In this document: positions 18,362 through 27,923 of the stretch, one piece after another
Layout: every line of letters begins with the position of its first letter
Position numbering within the stretch: position 1 is the first letter of the stretch
NCBI RefSeq assembly: GCF_014654785.1
Contig: NZ_BNBD01000001.1
Span: 124,001-188,000 of the forward strand
Direction of reading: 5' to 3'
DNA length: 64,000 nt
From: Streptomyces mashuensis
GTDB lineage: Bacteria > Actinomycetota > Actinomycetes > Streptomycetales > Streptomycetaceae
Position numbers and translations under genes: made by a program
The notes under the pieces: generated by a model
The model's input: the letters and a program-made list of their open reading frames with translations, nothing else
Database searches by the model: none
What the model was told of the DNA's origin: nothing

Positions 18362-18760
18362 ATGAGCGCCGTATCCCGTTCCGAGAAGCCGACCGGCAGG
18401 TTCCGCCGCATGCTCGACCGGCTGTCCTCCTCCCAGGAGGAGCTGCACTCCGCCGAGCTCCAGCAGGACGCCGAGGCCCGCGGCTGCCAGCGGATATGCG
18501 ACTGCGGCGACCGGGACGTCGTCAAGGTCACCGGTACGCTCCGGACCGTCACGCTGCGCCCGCGCGCCGGCGTGCCCGCGCTCGAGGCCGAGCTGTTCGA
18601 CGGTTCGGCCGCGCTCGACGTGGTCTGGCTGGGGCGCCGCTCCATCGCCGGCATAGAGCCCGGCCGTAAGCTGATCGCCACCGGCCGGGTCTCCATGAGC
18701 CGCGGCCGGCGGGTGCTGTTCAACCCCCGATACGAACTCCGACCGCTCGGACAGGAGTAG
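18362..18760 (+). CDS. OB-fold nucleic-acid-binding domain protein
   Basis: 132 residues from ATG 18362. After a polar N-terminus a compact OB-fold can be read: VVKVTGTLRTVTLRP, ALEAELFDGSAALDVVWLGR, GRKLIATGRVSMSRGRRVLFNP. The GRV...RGRRVLFNPRYEL ending is typical of the small actinobacterial OB proteins found beside DUF3159 genes. Two cysteines (ICDCGD) lie before the fold. No catalytic site; single-stranded DNA or RNA binding is the family expectation. The next gene's ribosome site is inside its last codons. Confidence 0.85.
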   Translation: MSAVSRSEKPTGRFRRMLDRLSSSQEELHSAELQQDAEARGCQRICDCGDRDVVKVTGTLRTVTLRPRAGVPALEAELFDGSAALDVVWLGRRSIAGIEPGRKLIATGRVSMSRGRRVLFNPRYELRPLGQE

Positions 18761-18763
18761 CTC

Positions 18764-19558
18764 TTGCCGTCCATCGACAAGCCGGCGGAACAGCGACCGG
18801 CGGATCACGAGGCGCGCCGTGCGCCCCGGCACGCGGCCCGTGGCGGCGCGCAGGGGACCGCCCCGGAGGGCGCGGATTCCCGGGCGGTCACCGAGGCCGC
18901 CCTGTTCGAGGCGTTCGGCGGCGTGCGGGGCATGGTGGAGACCACCGTCCCCGGCCTGGTCTTCGTGGCCTTCTACACCGCCAAGCGCGACATCCACCTC
19001 GCCGCGCTGGCGGCCCTGGGCCTCTCCCTGCTCCTGGGCATCGCCCGGCTGGTGCGCCGGGACACCCTCAAGCACGCCTTCAGCGGCGTCTTCGGCGTGG
19101 CCATCGGCGCCGTGTTCGCGATGATGTCCGGCGACGCGAAGAACTTCTACCTGCCGGGCATGCTCTACACGCTCGGCCTGGCCGTCGCCTACATCGTCTC
19201 GGCGCTCGCGGGTTTCCCGCTGATGGGCCTCATCCTCGGCCCCGTCTTCAAGGAGAACCTCTCCTGGCGGACCCGCAACCCCGGCCGCAAGGTCGCGTAC
19301 ACCAAGGCCAGCTGGGCCTGGGGCCTGATCCTGCTGGCCAAGTCGGCGATCCTGTTCCCCCTCTACTGGTGGGGCGACGTCACGCACCTGGGCTGGGTGA
19401 AGGTGGCCCTGGGCATCCCGCCGATGCTGCTGTCGGTCTACCTGACCTGGATCTTCCTGTCGAAGGCGCCGCCGCCGATCGACGTCTTCGCGGAGATGGA
19501 GGCCGAGGAGGCCGCGCAGCGCGCGGCGGAGACCGAGGCGAAGGCCACGGCGCGCTGA
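18764..19558 (+). CDS. DUF3159 polytopic membrane protein
   Basis: 264 residues from a TTG at 18764, accepted because AGGAG (18753-18757) lies six bases upstream and no better start exists before FEAFGGVRGMVETTVPG, where family similarity begins. About six membrane helices are visible (GLVFVAFYT.., AALAALGLSLLLGIA, AFSGVFGVAIGAVFAMM, GMLYTLGLAVAYIVSALAG, LILLAKSAILFPLYWW, ALGIPPMLLSVYLTWIFL). The ~55-residue N-terminus is low complexity. The function is unknown. It forms an operon with the OB-fold gene and ends at a 20-base-pair hairpin. Confidence 0.88.
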   Translation: MPSIDKPAEQRPADHEARRAPRHAARGGAQGTAPEGADSRAVTEAALFEAFGGVRGMVETTVPGLVFVAFYTAKRDIHLAALAALGLSLLLGIARLVRRDTLKHAFSGVFGVAIGAVFAMMSGDAKNFYLPGMLYTLGLAVAYIVSALAGFPLMGLILGPVFKENLSWRTRNPGRKVAYTKASWAWGLILLAKSAILFPLYWWGDVTHLGWVKVALGIPPMLLSVYLTWIFLSKAPPPIDVFAEMEAEEAAQRAAETEAKATAR

Positions 19559-19565
19559 GCTCTGC

Positions 19566-19608
19566 ATGGCGGAGGGCCCCGGGACGACGTCCCGGGGCCC
19601 TCCGCCAT
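19566..19608. terminator. Strong bidirectional terminator
   Basis: Perfect 20-base arms (19566-19585 and 19589-19608) with a 3-base GAC loop between the convergent DUF3159 and trkA genes. Confidence 0.92.
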
Positions 19609-19621
19609 ATCGGCACCGCCG

Positions 19622-20299
19622 TCAGCCGGCCGTGTCCTCGCGGCGCACCGACAGCAGGTCCTCCAGCTGCTCCTCGCGCGCCGGCGCGGCCACGAACAGC
19701 AGCTCGTCGCCCGCCTCCAGCGCGTCCTCCCGGTTGGGGGTGAGCACCCGGTTGCCACGGATGATCGTGACCAGCGAGGTGTCCTCGGGCCACTCGACGT
19801 CACCCACACGGGTGCCGGCCAGGCCGGACTCCGGCGGCAGCGTGAGCTCCACGAGGTTGGCGTCGCCCTGGCTGAAGCGCAGCAGGCGCACCAGGTCGCC
19901 GACGCTCACGGCCTCCTCGACCAGCGCCGACATCAGGCGCGGGGTGGAGACGGCGACGTCCACGCCCCAGGACTCGTTGAAGAGCCACTCGTTCTTGGGG
20001 TTGTTCACCCGGGCCACGACCCGCGGCACCCCGTACTCGGTCTTGGCCAGCAGCGACACCACCAGGTTGACCTTGTCGTCACCGGTGGCAGCGATGACCA
20101 CGTTGCAGCGCTGGAGCGCGGCCTCGTCCAGCGAGGTGATCTCGCAGGCGTCCGCCAGCAGCCACTCCGCCAGCGGCACCCGCTCGACGGAGATGGCCGA
20201 GGGCGCCTTGTCGATGAGGAGGACCTCGTGCCCGTTCTCCAGCAGCTCGCCCGCGATCGAGCGGCCGACGGCACCGGCACCCGCGATAGCGACCCTCAC
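19622..20299 (-). CDS. trkA: TrkA/RCK potassium-channel regulatory protein
   Basis: 225 residues from GTG 20299 (the start reads MRVAIAGAGAVGRSIAGELL). The Rossmann nucleotide-binding motif GAGAVG and acidic LLIDKAP mark TrkA-N (~1-125), with GDDKVNLVVSLLAK and RVNNPKNEWLF following; TrkA-C (~140-215) ends in ALEAGDELLFVA. Such proteins bind NAD(H), ATP or c-di-AMP and gate a membrane potassium transporter. No TrkH/KtrB subunit is nearby; the likely partner is the KimA-like permease at 27924, now separated by a conservon. 64 bases separate it from the second trkA, so the two form an operon. Confidence 0.9.
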   Translation of the reverse strand: MRVAIAGAGAVGRSIAGELLENGHEVLLIDKAPSAISVERVPLAEWLLADACEITSLDEAALQRCNVVIAATGDDKVNLVVSLLAKTEYGVPRVVARVNNPKNEWLFNESWGVDVAVSTPRLMSALVEEAVSVGDLVRLLRFSQGDANLVELTLPPESGLAGTRVGDVEWPEDTSLVTIIRGNRVLTPNREDALEAGDELLFVAAPAREEQLEDLLSVRREDTAG

Positions 20300-20363
20300 A
20301 GTTCCACTCCGTTCGTCCCGGCCACCACGGCCGTACCGGTCGCCCCGGTCGTCGGCGCGCTCA

Positions 20364-21029
20364 TCAGTGACCCTCCTCGGGGCCCTGGGCGAAGGCCGCC
20401 TCGACCTTCTCGACCTCGTCGGTGCGCATCATCACGTGCACCAGGTCGCCCTCCTGGAGGACCGTGGCGGACGTCGGCAGCATGGCCTCGCCCAGACGGG
20501 TGAGGAACGCCACCCGCACCCCGGTCTCCTCCTGGAGCTTGCTGATCCTGTGGCCGACCCAGGCCGCCGAGGCGGGCACCTCGGCCAGCTGGACCCCGCC
20601 GCTCGGGTCGCGCCACAGCGGCTCGGCGCCGGACGGCAGCAGCCGGCGCAGCATCTGGTCGGCGGTCCAGCGCACCGTGGCGACGGTCGGGATGCCGAGC
20701 CGCTGGTAGACCTCGGCACGGCGGGGGTCGTAGATGCGCGCGGCGACGTTCTCGACGCCGAACATCTCGCGGGCCACCCGGGCGGCGATGATGTTGGAGT
20801 TGTCACCGCTGCTCACCGCGGCGAAGGCGCCGGCCTCCTCGATGCCCGCCTCGCGCAGGGTGTCCTGATCGAAGCCGACGCCGGTGACGCGGCGGCCGCC
20901 GAAGCCGGAGCCCAGGCGGCGGAAGGCCGTGGGGTCCTGGTCGATCACGGCCACCGTGTGGCCTTGCTGCTCCAGGGTCTGTGCGAGGGCCGCGCCCACG
21001 CGCCCGCACCCCATGATCACGATGTGCAC
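20364..21029 (-). CDS. Second TrkA/RCK potassium regulatory protein
   Basis: 221 residues from GTG 21029; I chose this start because the Rossmann strand begins at once (VHIVIMGCGRVGAALAQTLE). The acidic residue ending strand 2 is in VAVIDQDPTAF. The TrkA-C-like domain follows (VQLAEVPASAAWVGHRISKL, VLQEGDLVHVMM). It is a paralogue of the downstream trkA, and the pair may form a heteromeric ring. The open frame continues upstream of the GTG, but that extension is arginine-rich noise with no family resemblance. Confidence 0.88.
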   Translation of the reverse strand: MHIVIMGCGRVGAALAQTLEQQGHTVAVIDQDPTAFRRLGSGFGGRRVTGVGFDQDTLREAGIEEAGAFAAVSSGDNSNIIAARVAREMFGVENVAARIYDPRRAEVYQRLGIPTVATVRWTADQMLRRLLPSGAEPLWRDPSGGVQLAEVPASAAWVGHRISKLQEETGVRVAFLTRLGEAMLPTSATVLQEGDLVHVMMRTDEVEKVEAAFAQGPEEGH

Positions 21030-21413
21030 TACGACCGCCCCAGGCTCCGGAGTACCGCGCTGACCTGCACCATCACCCTGCTCACATCTTCCTTCTTCGG
21101 TTCGGCGCCCCCGGGCGAGCGCCCGTGGGTACGACGCGACATGCGCCCATGGGAGCTTTGTCCCCATCGGCGCATGGCACCACCGTATCCGCATCCCCGT
21201 GCGGTCCGGGCGGCGGACCGCCGATACCGGCAGCGAGGGGTGATCGTCAAGGGTTGTCCGGGCCACGCCGCGCGTGTCATCGCACACCGTGACGAAGATC
21301 GGACACACGGCCTCTTGCGTGGTTAGGATGATCAGCGTATTCCGCTTCTGGACGGGACGTCAGGACGCCGACCTGTCCGGCTGACCGCATGCCCTTTCGT
21401 CCAAGAGGAATTG
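21030..21413. other. Divergent promoter region between trkA pair and conservon
   Basis: 384 bases between divergent operons. No coding region is convincing. The TAGGAT at about 21325 resembles a -10 box for the conservon operon, but no matching -35 can be fixed. AAGAGGAA at 21402-21409 is the ribosome site of the next gene. Confidence 0.5.
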
Positions 21414-23633
21414 ATGTCGCATCACATACCGGAGGTGGTGATCTGGTGCCTGGTAGCAGCGCTGACCGCCGTCGCGGTGCTGCTGGCCCGGCAGCGGACG
21501 ATCACCACCGGACTGCGCAGGCGCGTCACCCAGCTCGAGGACAGCGTCGGAGCGCGTGACGAGGAGCTCGGCCACCTCGTCGCCGTACGGCTGCCGGCCG
21601 TCGGCGACTCGGTGGGCCAGGAGGTGCCGCTGCCGGGCCCGCTGGACGACCGGCTGGCCGGTACGGAGTTCACCCGGCACCTCCAGGCGGTGATGGACCT
21701 CTTCACCCAGGCCGTCGACAAGGCGCAGGCCCGCGCCGACCAGTCCGCGAAGGCCGCGCTCAAGGCGTCGATGCGGGCCCTCCAGGGCCTGGCGCACGAG
21801 CAGCAGATGGCCATCTCCGAGATGCAGGAGCGGCACGACGACCCCGAGGTGCTGCGCGACCTGCTGGAGATCGACCACACGAACTCGCAGTTCGGGCGGC
21901 GTGCCCAGGCCATCGCCGTGCTCTGCGGCTCCTGGCCCGGGCGTCAGCGGGTCGCCTCGCCGCTGATGGACGTGGTGCGCGGCGCGACGTCGCGTATCCG
22001 CGACTACCGTCGCGTGCAGGTGCACGACCACTTGGACACCGCCGACATCGCCGTCATCAGCCGCGCCGTGGAGCCGGTGGTGCTGGCCGTCGCCGAGCTC
22101 CTCGACAACGCCGCCCGCCACTCGCAGCCCAACACGTCGGTGGAGGTCAGCCTCCAGCCCGTGCACAACGGTGCGTGCGTCGTCGTCGACGACGCGGGCG
22201 TGGGCATGGACGCGCAGGAGGTGCAGCGCGCGGCGGCCGTCCTGTCGGGGCGGCGCCCCGTGGACGTCTCGCGGCTCGGCGACCCGCCGCAGTTCGGCTT
22301 CCCGGTGATCGGGGTGCTGGCGGCGCGCTACGGCTTCAGCGTGTCGGTCGACACGCGCTCGCCGTACGGCGGTGTGCGCGCGGTCCTGTTCCTGCCGGGC
22401 GCGCTGCTCACGCAGCTGGAGCTGGACGGCCCGAGCACGACCCCCCTCACCACCCGCGCCTCCGACCACACCCGCGCCACCCGCCCCCGCCCCAACGGCC
22501 CGTCCCGCCGCCACGCCCGCCAGTCCCCCCACGACCACGGCCTGCCCACCCCGCCGGTCACCCCCGAGACACCGCTGATGCGCGGCGTCCCGTACCCGGA
22601 GACGCCGGCGGGCGGCACGTACGTGGCGGGGGCGACCCGGGGCGAAGGCCCCGCCCAGCCGGGCCGCCGCCGTGCGCCGGAGCCGCCGTTCGGCGGCGCC
22701 CGGACGGAGAACCCCGGCACGCCGGGAGCCCGGTTCGGACGACCGGCCGAGGAGACCGGCACGGGGATGCGGGGTGCACCTGGTGCGCCCGGTCCGTACG
22801 CGCCCGGCGCCGATGCGGCCGGTACCGCCGTGCCCGGTGGCGCGCGCGGTGCCGGAACGGCTCCGGCGGGTACGGCCGGCCCGGCCGGTGCGTACGCGCC
22901 CGGCGCGGAGGTGCGGGACGGCGCGGCCGGTCCGGCCAGTGCGGCCGGTGCGTTCGCGTCCGGCGCTGAGGCGCCGGAGGGCGCGGCCGGGAACCGGGCG
23001 CCGGGTGGTGCGCGTGGCGACGGCTGGGCGCCGGAGGGCTGGGCGGCCGACGCGGCCGGTGCCGCGGCGTCCGGCGGCGCACTCGGCGCCGAAGCGGGCC
23101 GGCACGGGCGCCCCGCGCCCGACGCCGCGGACGGCACCGCCGTGCCCGGCATGGCCCGTCCCTACGCTCCCCGCGTCGAGGCGCCGGCCGACGGCCACGG
23201 CGCCTCCGGCAGCACCGCGCCCCACGACCCGTCGCCGTTCGGCACGTCCGCCGGGGCCGGCGCCGCGCCGGGCGCCCCGGGCGCGTACCCGGCCGAGCCC
23301 CACCCCCCGGCCCCCGCCCCCGGCGGCACGGGCACCGCAGCCGGTGCACCCCCGGCCCCGCCGGGTGCCGGCGGCGACGCCGCCCCCGACGTGCACGGCA
23401 CCACCGCCGGTGGGCTGCCCAAGCGGCGGCGCCGGCAGCCCGCGCGGGGGTTCGGGCGGCCGCTCGCGCCGCCCGTCGAGACGCCGCCCGAGCGGACCGC
23501 CGAGGAGACGGCACGGCGCATGGGCGCGTTCGCGCGCGGCACCCGTGCCGGCCGTACCGACGGCCGTGGGGAGCGGTACCACGGCGACGTACCCGCAGAA
23601 GCCGCAGAAGACGAAGGGAACCCGCACGCGTGA
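21414..23633 (+). CDS. cvnA: Conservon sensor-like histidine kinase (CvnA)
   Basis: 739 residues from ATG 21414 (the preceding TTG is in frame but too close to the ribosome site). One membrane helix at residues 5-27, then a coiled coil (TTGLRRRVTQLEDSVGARDE), a helical middle and an ATPase domain with the N box AELLDNAARHSQ (~228-240) and G box DDAGVGMD. A clear phospho-acceptor histidine box is absent, as is usual for CvnA proteins. Residues ~345-739 are proline/glycine/alanine-rich with repeated YAPGA-like units and no fold. It heads the operon cvnA-B-C-D-P450-P450, with a 4-base overlap to cvnB. The Streptomyces conservons behave like membrane-linked heterotrimeric G-protein complexes. Confidence 0.9.
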   Translation: MSHHIPEVVIWCLVAALTAVAVLLARQRTITTGLRRRVTQLEDSVGARDEELGHLVAVRLPAVGDSVGQEVPLPGPLDDRLAGTEFTRHLQAVMDLFTQAVDKAQARADQSAKAALKASMRALQGLAHEQQMAISEMQERHDDPEVLRDLLEIDHTNSQFGRRAQAIAVLCGSWPGRQRVASPLMDVVRGATSRIRDYRRVQVHDHLDTADIAVISRAVEPVVLAVAELLDNAARHSQPNTSVEVSLQPVHNGACVVVDDAGVGMDAQEVQRAAAVLSGRRPVDVSRLGDPPQFGFPVIGVLAARYGFSVSVDTRSPYGGVRAVLFLPGALLTQLELDGPSTTPLTTRASDHTRATRPRPNGPSRRHARQSPHDHGLPTPPVTPETPLMRGVPYPETPAGGTYVAGATRGEGPAQPGRRRAPEPPFGGARTENPGTPGARFGRPAEETGTGMRGAPGAPGPYAPGADAAGTAVPGGARGAGTAPAGTAGPAGAYAPGAEVRDGAAGPASAAGAFASGAEAPEGAAGNRAPGGARGDGWAPEGWAADAAGAAASGGALGAEAGRHGRPAPDAADGTAVPGMARPYAPRVEAPADGHGASGSTAPHDPSPFGTSAGAGAAPGAPGAYPAEPHPPAPAPGGTGTAAGAPPAPPGAGGDAAPDVHGTTAGGLPKRRRRQPARGFGRPLAPPVETPPERTAEETARRMGAFARGTRAGRTDGRGERYHGDVPAEAAEDEGNPHA

Positions 23634-24073
23634 ACGACCACATGAACAAGGATCTGAGCTGGATGCTGGACGAGGTCGTGAAGGTGCCGGAGGCCCGGCA
23701 CGCGATCCTCCTCTCCGCCGACGGCATGCTGCGCGCCCACTCCGGCGGCATCGACCGCGACGAGGCCGAGCGGCAGGCCGCCGCCCTGTCCGGGCTCCAG
23801 TCCATCAGCCGCTCCACGGCCGAGTTCTGCACCCACCCCACGCACCAGGACACGCCGTGGCGGCAGACGCTGGTGGAGTTCGCCCACGGCTACGTCTTCC
23901 TCATCGCCGCCGGCCCCGGCGCGTACCTCGCCGTGTCCACCGGCGAGAACGTCGACATGGAGGCCGTCACCTACCGCATGCAGAAGACGGTCGACCGGCT
24001 CGGCAAGGAGCTCGTCACCCCGCCGCGGCAGGGCGTCTGGCCGCAGACGGGCGGCCCGCGGGGCCGGGCGTGA
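23630..24073 (+). CDS. cvnB: Conservon roadblock/LC7 protein (CvnB)
   Basis: 147 residues from GTG 23630, overlapping cvnA by four bases. A single roadblock/LC7 domain: LSWMLDEVVKVPEARHAILL, SADGMLRAHSGGIDRDEAER, and the hydrophobic strand-rich part YVFLIAAGPGAYLAVST. Roadblock proteins of this kind dimerise and act with the small GTPase, probably as its regulator (MglB-like). The start and stop overlaps with both neighbours show tight translational coupling. Confidence 0.92.
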   Translation: MNDHMNKDLSWMLDEVVKVPEARHAILLSADGMLRAHSGGIDRDEAERQAAALSGLQSISRSTAEFCTHPTHQDTPWRQTLVEFAHGYVFLIAAGPGAYLAVSTGENVDMEAVTYRMQKTVDRLGKELVTPPRQGVWPQTGGPRGRA

Positions 24074-24441
24074 CACCCCCGCCGGGCCCGGCCGCGCGGC
24101 GCGACAAGGGGCTCGTCCGCCCCTACGTCGTCACCGAGGGTCGCTCGCACCCCACCCGCAACACCTTTGACCTGGTCACCCTGGTCATGGCGCACGACGA
24201 CCGGCCGCTGACCGGCCTCAGCCCCGAGAAGCGCGCGCTCATGGAACTCTGCCTGGGCGGCGCGCTGTCCGTCGCCGAGATCGCCGGCCACCTGATGCTC
24301 CCCGTCAGCGTCACCAAGGTGCTGCTCGGCGATCTCGTCGACAGCGGCCACCTGTCCACCCGGGCGCCCATCCCCTCGGCCGACCTGCCCGAGGCACAGA
24401 TCCTGCAGGAGGTGCTCGATGGACTCCGCGCTCGCCTCTGA
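24070..24441 (+). CDS. cvnC: Conservon DUF742 protein (CvnC)
   Basis: 123 residues from GTG 24070, overlapping the cvnB stop. DUF742 hallmarks: LVRPYVVTEGRSHPTRNTFD at the N-terminus, a winged-helix-like middle (LCLGGALSVAEIAGHLMLPV, TKVLLGDLVDSGHL) and the C-terminal [20 protein letters not shown] segment before the last helix. The helix-turn-helix-like arrangement suggests DNA or protein binding. It overlaps cvnD by 23 bases. Confidence 0.92.
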   Translation: MTPPPGPAARRDKGLVRPYVVTEGRSHPTRNTFDLVTLVMAHDDRPLTGLSPEKRALMELCLGGALSVAEIAGHLMLPVSVTKVLLGDLVDSGHLSTRAPIPSADLPEAQILQEVLDGLRARL

Positions 24442-25084
24442 CGGAGGCATCGTCCCCCCATCCGTCCCACCCGCCCCCTCCGACGGCGGCGGCCGCTATC
24501 TGCGGCAGTCCGTGCGCACCGCCGTGAAGATCCTGGTCGTGGGCCACTTCGCGGTCGGCAAGACCACGTTCGTCGGCTCGCTCTCCGAGATCCGGCCGCT
24601 GCGCACCGAGGAGCAGATGACGCAGGCCGGCGCCTACGTCGACGACCTGGCCGGCATCCAGGGCAAGACCACCACCACGGTCGCCATGGACTTCGGCCGC
24701 CTGACGCTCAGCGACAGCCTGGTCCTCTACCTCTTCGGCGCCCCCGGCCAGCAGCGCTTCACCCGGCTGTGGCAGGACATGACGCAGGGCGCGCTGGGCG
24801 CCCTCGTGCTGGCCGACACCCGGCGGCTGGAGCAGTCGTTCGACGTGATGGGGCTGCTGGAGGAGCACGGCCTGCCGTACGCCGTGGCCGTCAACCACTT
24901 CGACGGCGCGCCGGTCCACCCCGACGAGGAGATCCGCGAGGCCCTGGACCTGCTCCCGGAGACGCCGCTGGTGACGTGCGACGCCCGCGACCGGGTCTCC
25001 TCGACGCGGGCGCTCATCACCCTCGTGGAATACCTCCAGTCCCTCCAGTCCCTCCGAGCCGGTACCGCCCAGGAGTACGTGTGA
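24419..25084 (+). CDS. cvnD: Conservon small GTPase (CvnD)
   Basis: 221 residues from ATG 24419. Walker A/G1 [12 protein letters not shown] (K48), switch region with [10 protein letters not shown], and G3 [10 protein letters not shown], in which the usual DxxG is replaced by APGQ as in MglA and conservon GTPases. The specificity motif NHFD replaces NKxD, a known feature of this group. A ~28-residue variable N-terminus precedes the core. It is expected to cycle with CvnB and to report to CvnA at the membrane. The P450 gene starts within its last codon. Confidence 0.93.
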   Translation: MDSALASDGGIVPPSVPPAPSDGGGRYLRQSVRTAVKILVVGHFAVGKTTFVGSLSEIRPLRTEEQMTQAGAYVDDLAGIQGKTTTTVAMDFGRLTLSDSLVLYLFGAPGQQRFTRLWQDMTQGALGALVLADTRRLEQSFDVMGLLEEHGLPYAVAVNHFDGAPVHPDEEIREALDLLPETPLVTCDARDRVSSTRALITLVEYLQSLQSLRAGTAQEYV

Positions 25085-26640
25085 CCCACCGCCCCGACGC
25101 CGGCCCCACTCCGCCGCCGGGCTGCCCCGCACACCAGCCGTACCAGGCCGGCCGGCCGCACCTCGCCGGTCAGCCGTACCCCGCCGGTCAGCCGTACCCC
25201 GGCAGCCCGGCCCCGTCGTACGTGCCGCACCAGGAGCCGTTGCCCGTCACCCCCCTCTACGGGCCCGACTTCGCCGCCGACCCGCACACCGTCTACCGGC
25301 GGCTGCGCGAGCTCGGCCCCGCCGCGCCGGTGGAACTGGCGCCGCGGGTCCGGGCCACCCTGGTCACCGACTACCGGGCCGCGCTGGACGTGCTGCGCAT
25401 GCCGGGGACGTTCTCCAAGGACGCCCGCCGCTGGCGGGCCCTGGCGGAGGGCCGCGTCGAGGCGGACAACCCGGTGGTGCCCATGATGGCCTACCGGCCC
25501 AACTGCCTGTTCTCCGACGGCGACGAGCACCGCCGCTACCGCCAGGCCGTCGACGACAGCCTCGCCCGCATCGACCCCAACGCGCTGCGCGGCTACGTCG
25601 AGCGCAGCGCCGACAGCCTCATCGACCGCTTCACCGCGCTCGGCGAGGCCGACCTGCTCGGTTCGTACGCCAAGGTGCTGCCGCTGCTGGTCTTCCAGCA
25701 GCTCTTCGGCTGCCCCACCGAGCTCGGCGACCGGCTCGTCGAGGGCTTCTCCGGCATCTTCGACGGCGTCGACGCCGAACGCGCCGACGCCCTCATCACC
25801 AGCAGCCTCACCGAGCTCATCGCCCTCAAACGCCGCACCCCGGGCGCCGACGTCACGTCGTGGCTGATGGCGCACCCGGCGCAGCTCGACGACGAGGAGA
25901 TGCTCCACCAGCTCGTCGTGCTCATCGGCGCCGGCACCGAGCCCCAGCAGAACCTCATCGCCAACGCGCTGCGGCTGCTGCTCGCCGACGACCGCTTCGC
26001 CGGCGACCTGGCCGGCGGCAGCCTGCCCGTCGAGGACGCCCTCGACGAGGTGCTGTGGCTCGACCCGCCGATGGCCAACTACGCCGTCCACTACCCGGTG
26101 GAGGACGTGGCCTTCGGCGGCGTACCGGTGCGGGCCGGCGAGCCCGTCGTCGTCAGCTTCGCCGCCGCCAACACCGACCCGGCCCTGCGCTCCGACCGCC
26201 GCCTGGGCAACCGCGCCCACCTCGCCTGGAGCGCGGGCCCGCACCACTGCCCCGCCAAGGACTCGGCGCGGCTCATCGCTGCCGCCGCCGTCGAACGCCT
26301 GCTGGACCGGCTCCCCGACCTCGAACTCGCCGTACCCGCCGACCGGCTGGTGTGGCGCCCGGGACCGTTCCACCGCGCCCTGACCGCCCTGCCCGTCCGA
26401 TTCCCCCCGGTGCCCGTGCCCACCCCCGCACCCGCGCCCGTCACGCCGGGCGCGCCGCACCCCCCGGCGGCCGAGCAGCCGCCGGCCCCGACCCCAGGAG
26501 AGAGCCGATGGAACGCCAGACCTGCCCCGTCGTCATCGACCCCAGCGGCCGCGACATCCACGGCGAGGCCGCCCGCATCCGGGCCCACGGGCCGGCGGTC
26601 CCCGTGGAACTCCCTGGCGGCGTGGTGGCATGGGCAGTGA
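25081..26640 (+). CDS. Cytochrome P450 with non-canonical K-helix (CYP157-like)
   Basis: 519 residues from GTG 25081, overlapping cvnD by four bases. The heme-ligand cysteine C390 lies in [15 protein letters not shown], where the usual FGxG start and the glycine after Cys are changed. The K-helix is EVLW (E323, W326), so the ExxR arginine is missing; the I-helix has [11 protein letters not shown] instead of AGxET. The CYP157 family of Streptomyces conservons is known to lack ExxR, so I read this as a family trait and not damage. A proline-rich N-terminus ([12 protein letters not shown]) and an ~80-residue proline/alanine-rich C-terminus are extra. It overlaps the next P450 gene by 133 bases. 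Confidence 0.85.
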   Translation: MTHRPDAGPTPPPGCPAHQPYQAGRPHLAGQPYPAGQPYPGSPAPSYVPHQEPLPVTPLYGPDFAADPHTVYRRLRELGPAAPVELAPRVRATLVTDYRAALDVLRMPGTFSKDARRWRALAEGRVEADNPVVPMMAYRPNCLFSDGDEHRRYRQAVDDSLARIDPNALRGYVERSADSLIDRFTALGEADLLGSYAKVLPLLVFQQLFGCPTELGDRLVEGFSGIFDGVDAERADALITSSLTELIALKRRTPGADVTSWLMAHPAQLDDEEMLHQLVVLIGAGTEPQQNLIANALRLLLADDRFAGDLAGGSLPVEDALDEVLWLDPPMANYAVHYPVEDVAFGGVPVRAGEPVVVSFAAANTDPALRSDRRLGNRAHLAWSAGPHHCPAKDSARLIAAAAVERLLDRLPDLELAVPADRLVWRPGPFHRALTALPVRFPPVPVPTPAPAPVTPGAPHPPAAEQPPAPTPGESRWNARPAPSSSTPAAATSTARPPASGPTGRRSPWNSLAAWWHGQ

Positions 26641-27773
26641 CCTCGCAGGCCCTGCTGAAGCGCCTGCTCACCGACCCCCGCGTCTCCAAGGACCCGCACC
26701 GCCACTGGCCCGCCTGGATCAACGGTGAGATCTCGCCGGAGTGGCCGCTGTACACCTGGGTCGCGGTGACGAACATGTTCACCGCGTACGGCAGCGACCA
26801 CAAGCGGCTGCGCACCCTCGTCGCCAAGGCGTTCACCGCCCGCCGCACCGCCGCCCTTCGTCCCCGCATCGAGCGGATGGCCGCGGACCTCCTCGACGCG
26901 CTGGACGCCACCGCGCCGGGCGAGGTCGTCGACCTGCGCGAGGCGTACGCGTACCCCATCCCGATCCAGGTGATCTGCGAGCTGTTCGGCGTCGAGGACG
27001 AGGCCACCCGCGAGGGGCTGCGCCGCTGCGTCGACTCGATCTTCCACACCGCCGCCGGCCCGGAGGAGGTCACGGCCACCTACACCGAGCTGTACGGCCT
27101 GCTGCGCGGCATCGTCGCCGCCAAGCGCGAGCGGCCCGGCGACGACATGACCAGCGTGCTGATCTCCGCGCGCGACGAGGACGACTCGCGGCTGGGCGAG
27201 CAGGAACTCGTCGACACGCTGCTGCTGATGATCGGCGCCGGGCACGAGACGACGGTCAACCTCCTCGACAACGCCATCCACCTGCTCCTCTCCCACCCCG
27301 AGCAGCTGGCGCTGGTGCGCGCGGGCAAGGCCGGCTGGCAGGACGTGATCGAGGAGACGCTGCGCGTCCAGGCGCCCGTGGCCAACCTGCCGCTGCGGTA
27401 CGCGGTCGAGGACATCGAGGTCGGTGGGGGAGTGGTGCTGCGCAAGGGCGACGCGATCCTCGCCGCGTACGCCGCGGCCGGCCGCGACCCGCAGATTCAC
27501 GACAGGGTCGGCGATGGGGTCGGCGATGGGGATTCGGCCCGTTTCGATGTGATGCGTACCACGAAGGAGCACCTCTCCTTCGGCCACGGCGTCCACTTCT
27601 GCCTGGGCGCCCCGCTGGCGCGCCTGGAGGCCGAGATCGCCCTGCCCGCGCTCTTCGCGCGCTACCCGGACATGGAACTGACGGTTCCGGCCGAGGGCCT
27701 GGAGCCCGTGGAATCCTTCATCTCCAACGGCCACCGCTCACTTCCCGTGACCCTGCGGCCACGGCGCGCCTGA
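26508..27773 (+). CDS. Cytochrome P450, canonical (CYP154-like)
   Basis: 421 residues from ATG 26508, preceded by AGGAGAG inside the upstream P450 gene. All class I bacterial P450 motifs are intact: I-helix [19 protein letters not shown]-helix EETLR (E283, R286), heme loop [15 protein letters not shown] (C365). It begins [20 protein letters not shown] like CYP154 members, the usual partner of CYP157 in conservons. The segment [11 protein letters not shown] contains an in-frame 12-base tandem duplication in the loop before the heme region. The substrate is unknown. Last gene of the conservon operon, followed by a hairpin. Confidence 0.9.
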   Translation: MERQTCPVVIDPSGRDIHGEAARIRAHGPAVPVELPGGVVAWAVTSQALLKRLLTDPRVSKDPHRHWPAWINGEISPEWPLYTWVAVTNMFTAYGSDHKRLRTLVAKAFTARRTAALRPRIERMAADLLDALDATAPGEVVDLREAYAYPIPIQVICELFGVEDEATREGLRRCVDSIFHTAAGPEEVTATYTELYGLLRGIVAAKRERPGDDMTSVLISARDEDDSRLGEQELVDTLLLMIGAGHETTVNLLDNAIHLLLSHPEQLALVRAGKAGWQDVIEETLRVQAPVANLPLRYAVEDIEVGGGVVLRKGDAILAAYAAAGRDPQIHDRVGDGVGDGDSARFDVMRTTKEHLSFGHGVHFCLGAPLARLEAEIALPALFARYPDMELTVPAEGLEPVESFISNGHRSLPVTLRPRRA

Positions 27774-27817
27774 TCTCCGGCGGCGTCCGCGGAACACCCC
27801 CGGACGCACCCCGAGCC

Positions 27818-27841
27818 CCCGCGGCTGCCCGCAGCCGCGGG
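27818..27841 (+). terminator. Hairpin after the P450 pair
   Basis: CCCGCGGCTGC (27818-27828) and its exact complement (27831-27841) with a 2-base loop, followed by TCTTAACG. It ends the conservon operon just before the permease gene. Confidence 0.7.
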
Positions 27842-27923
27842 TCTTAACGACCCCTTAACGCATTTTTGTGCCCCCGCGCAGCCGGGTGGGCGGCAGGCTT
27901 GCGGAGCCCTTACGATCCTCTGC

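Noticed and set aside
25081..26640. First P450 as a pseudogene because ExxR and the FGxG heme-loop start are missing
   Set aside because: The frame is intact and the changes match the CYP157 family, which is known to lack ExxR and to sit in conservons.
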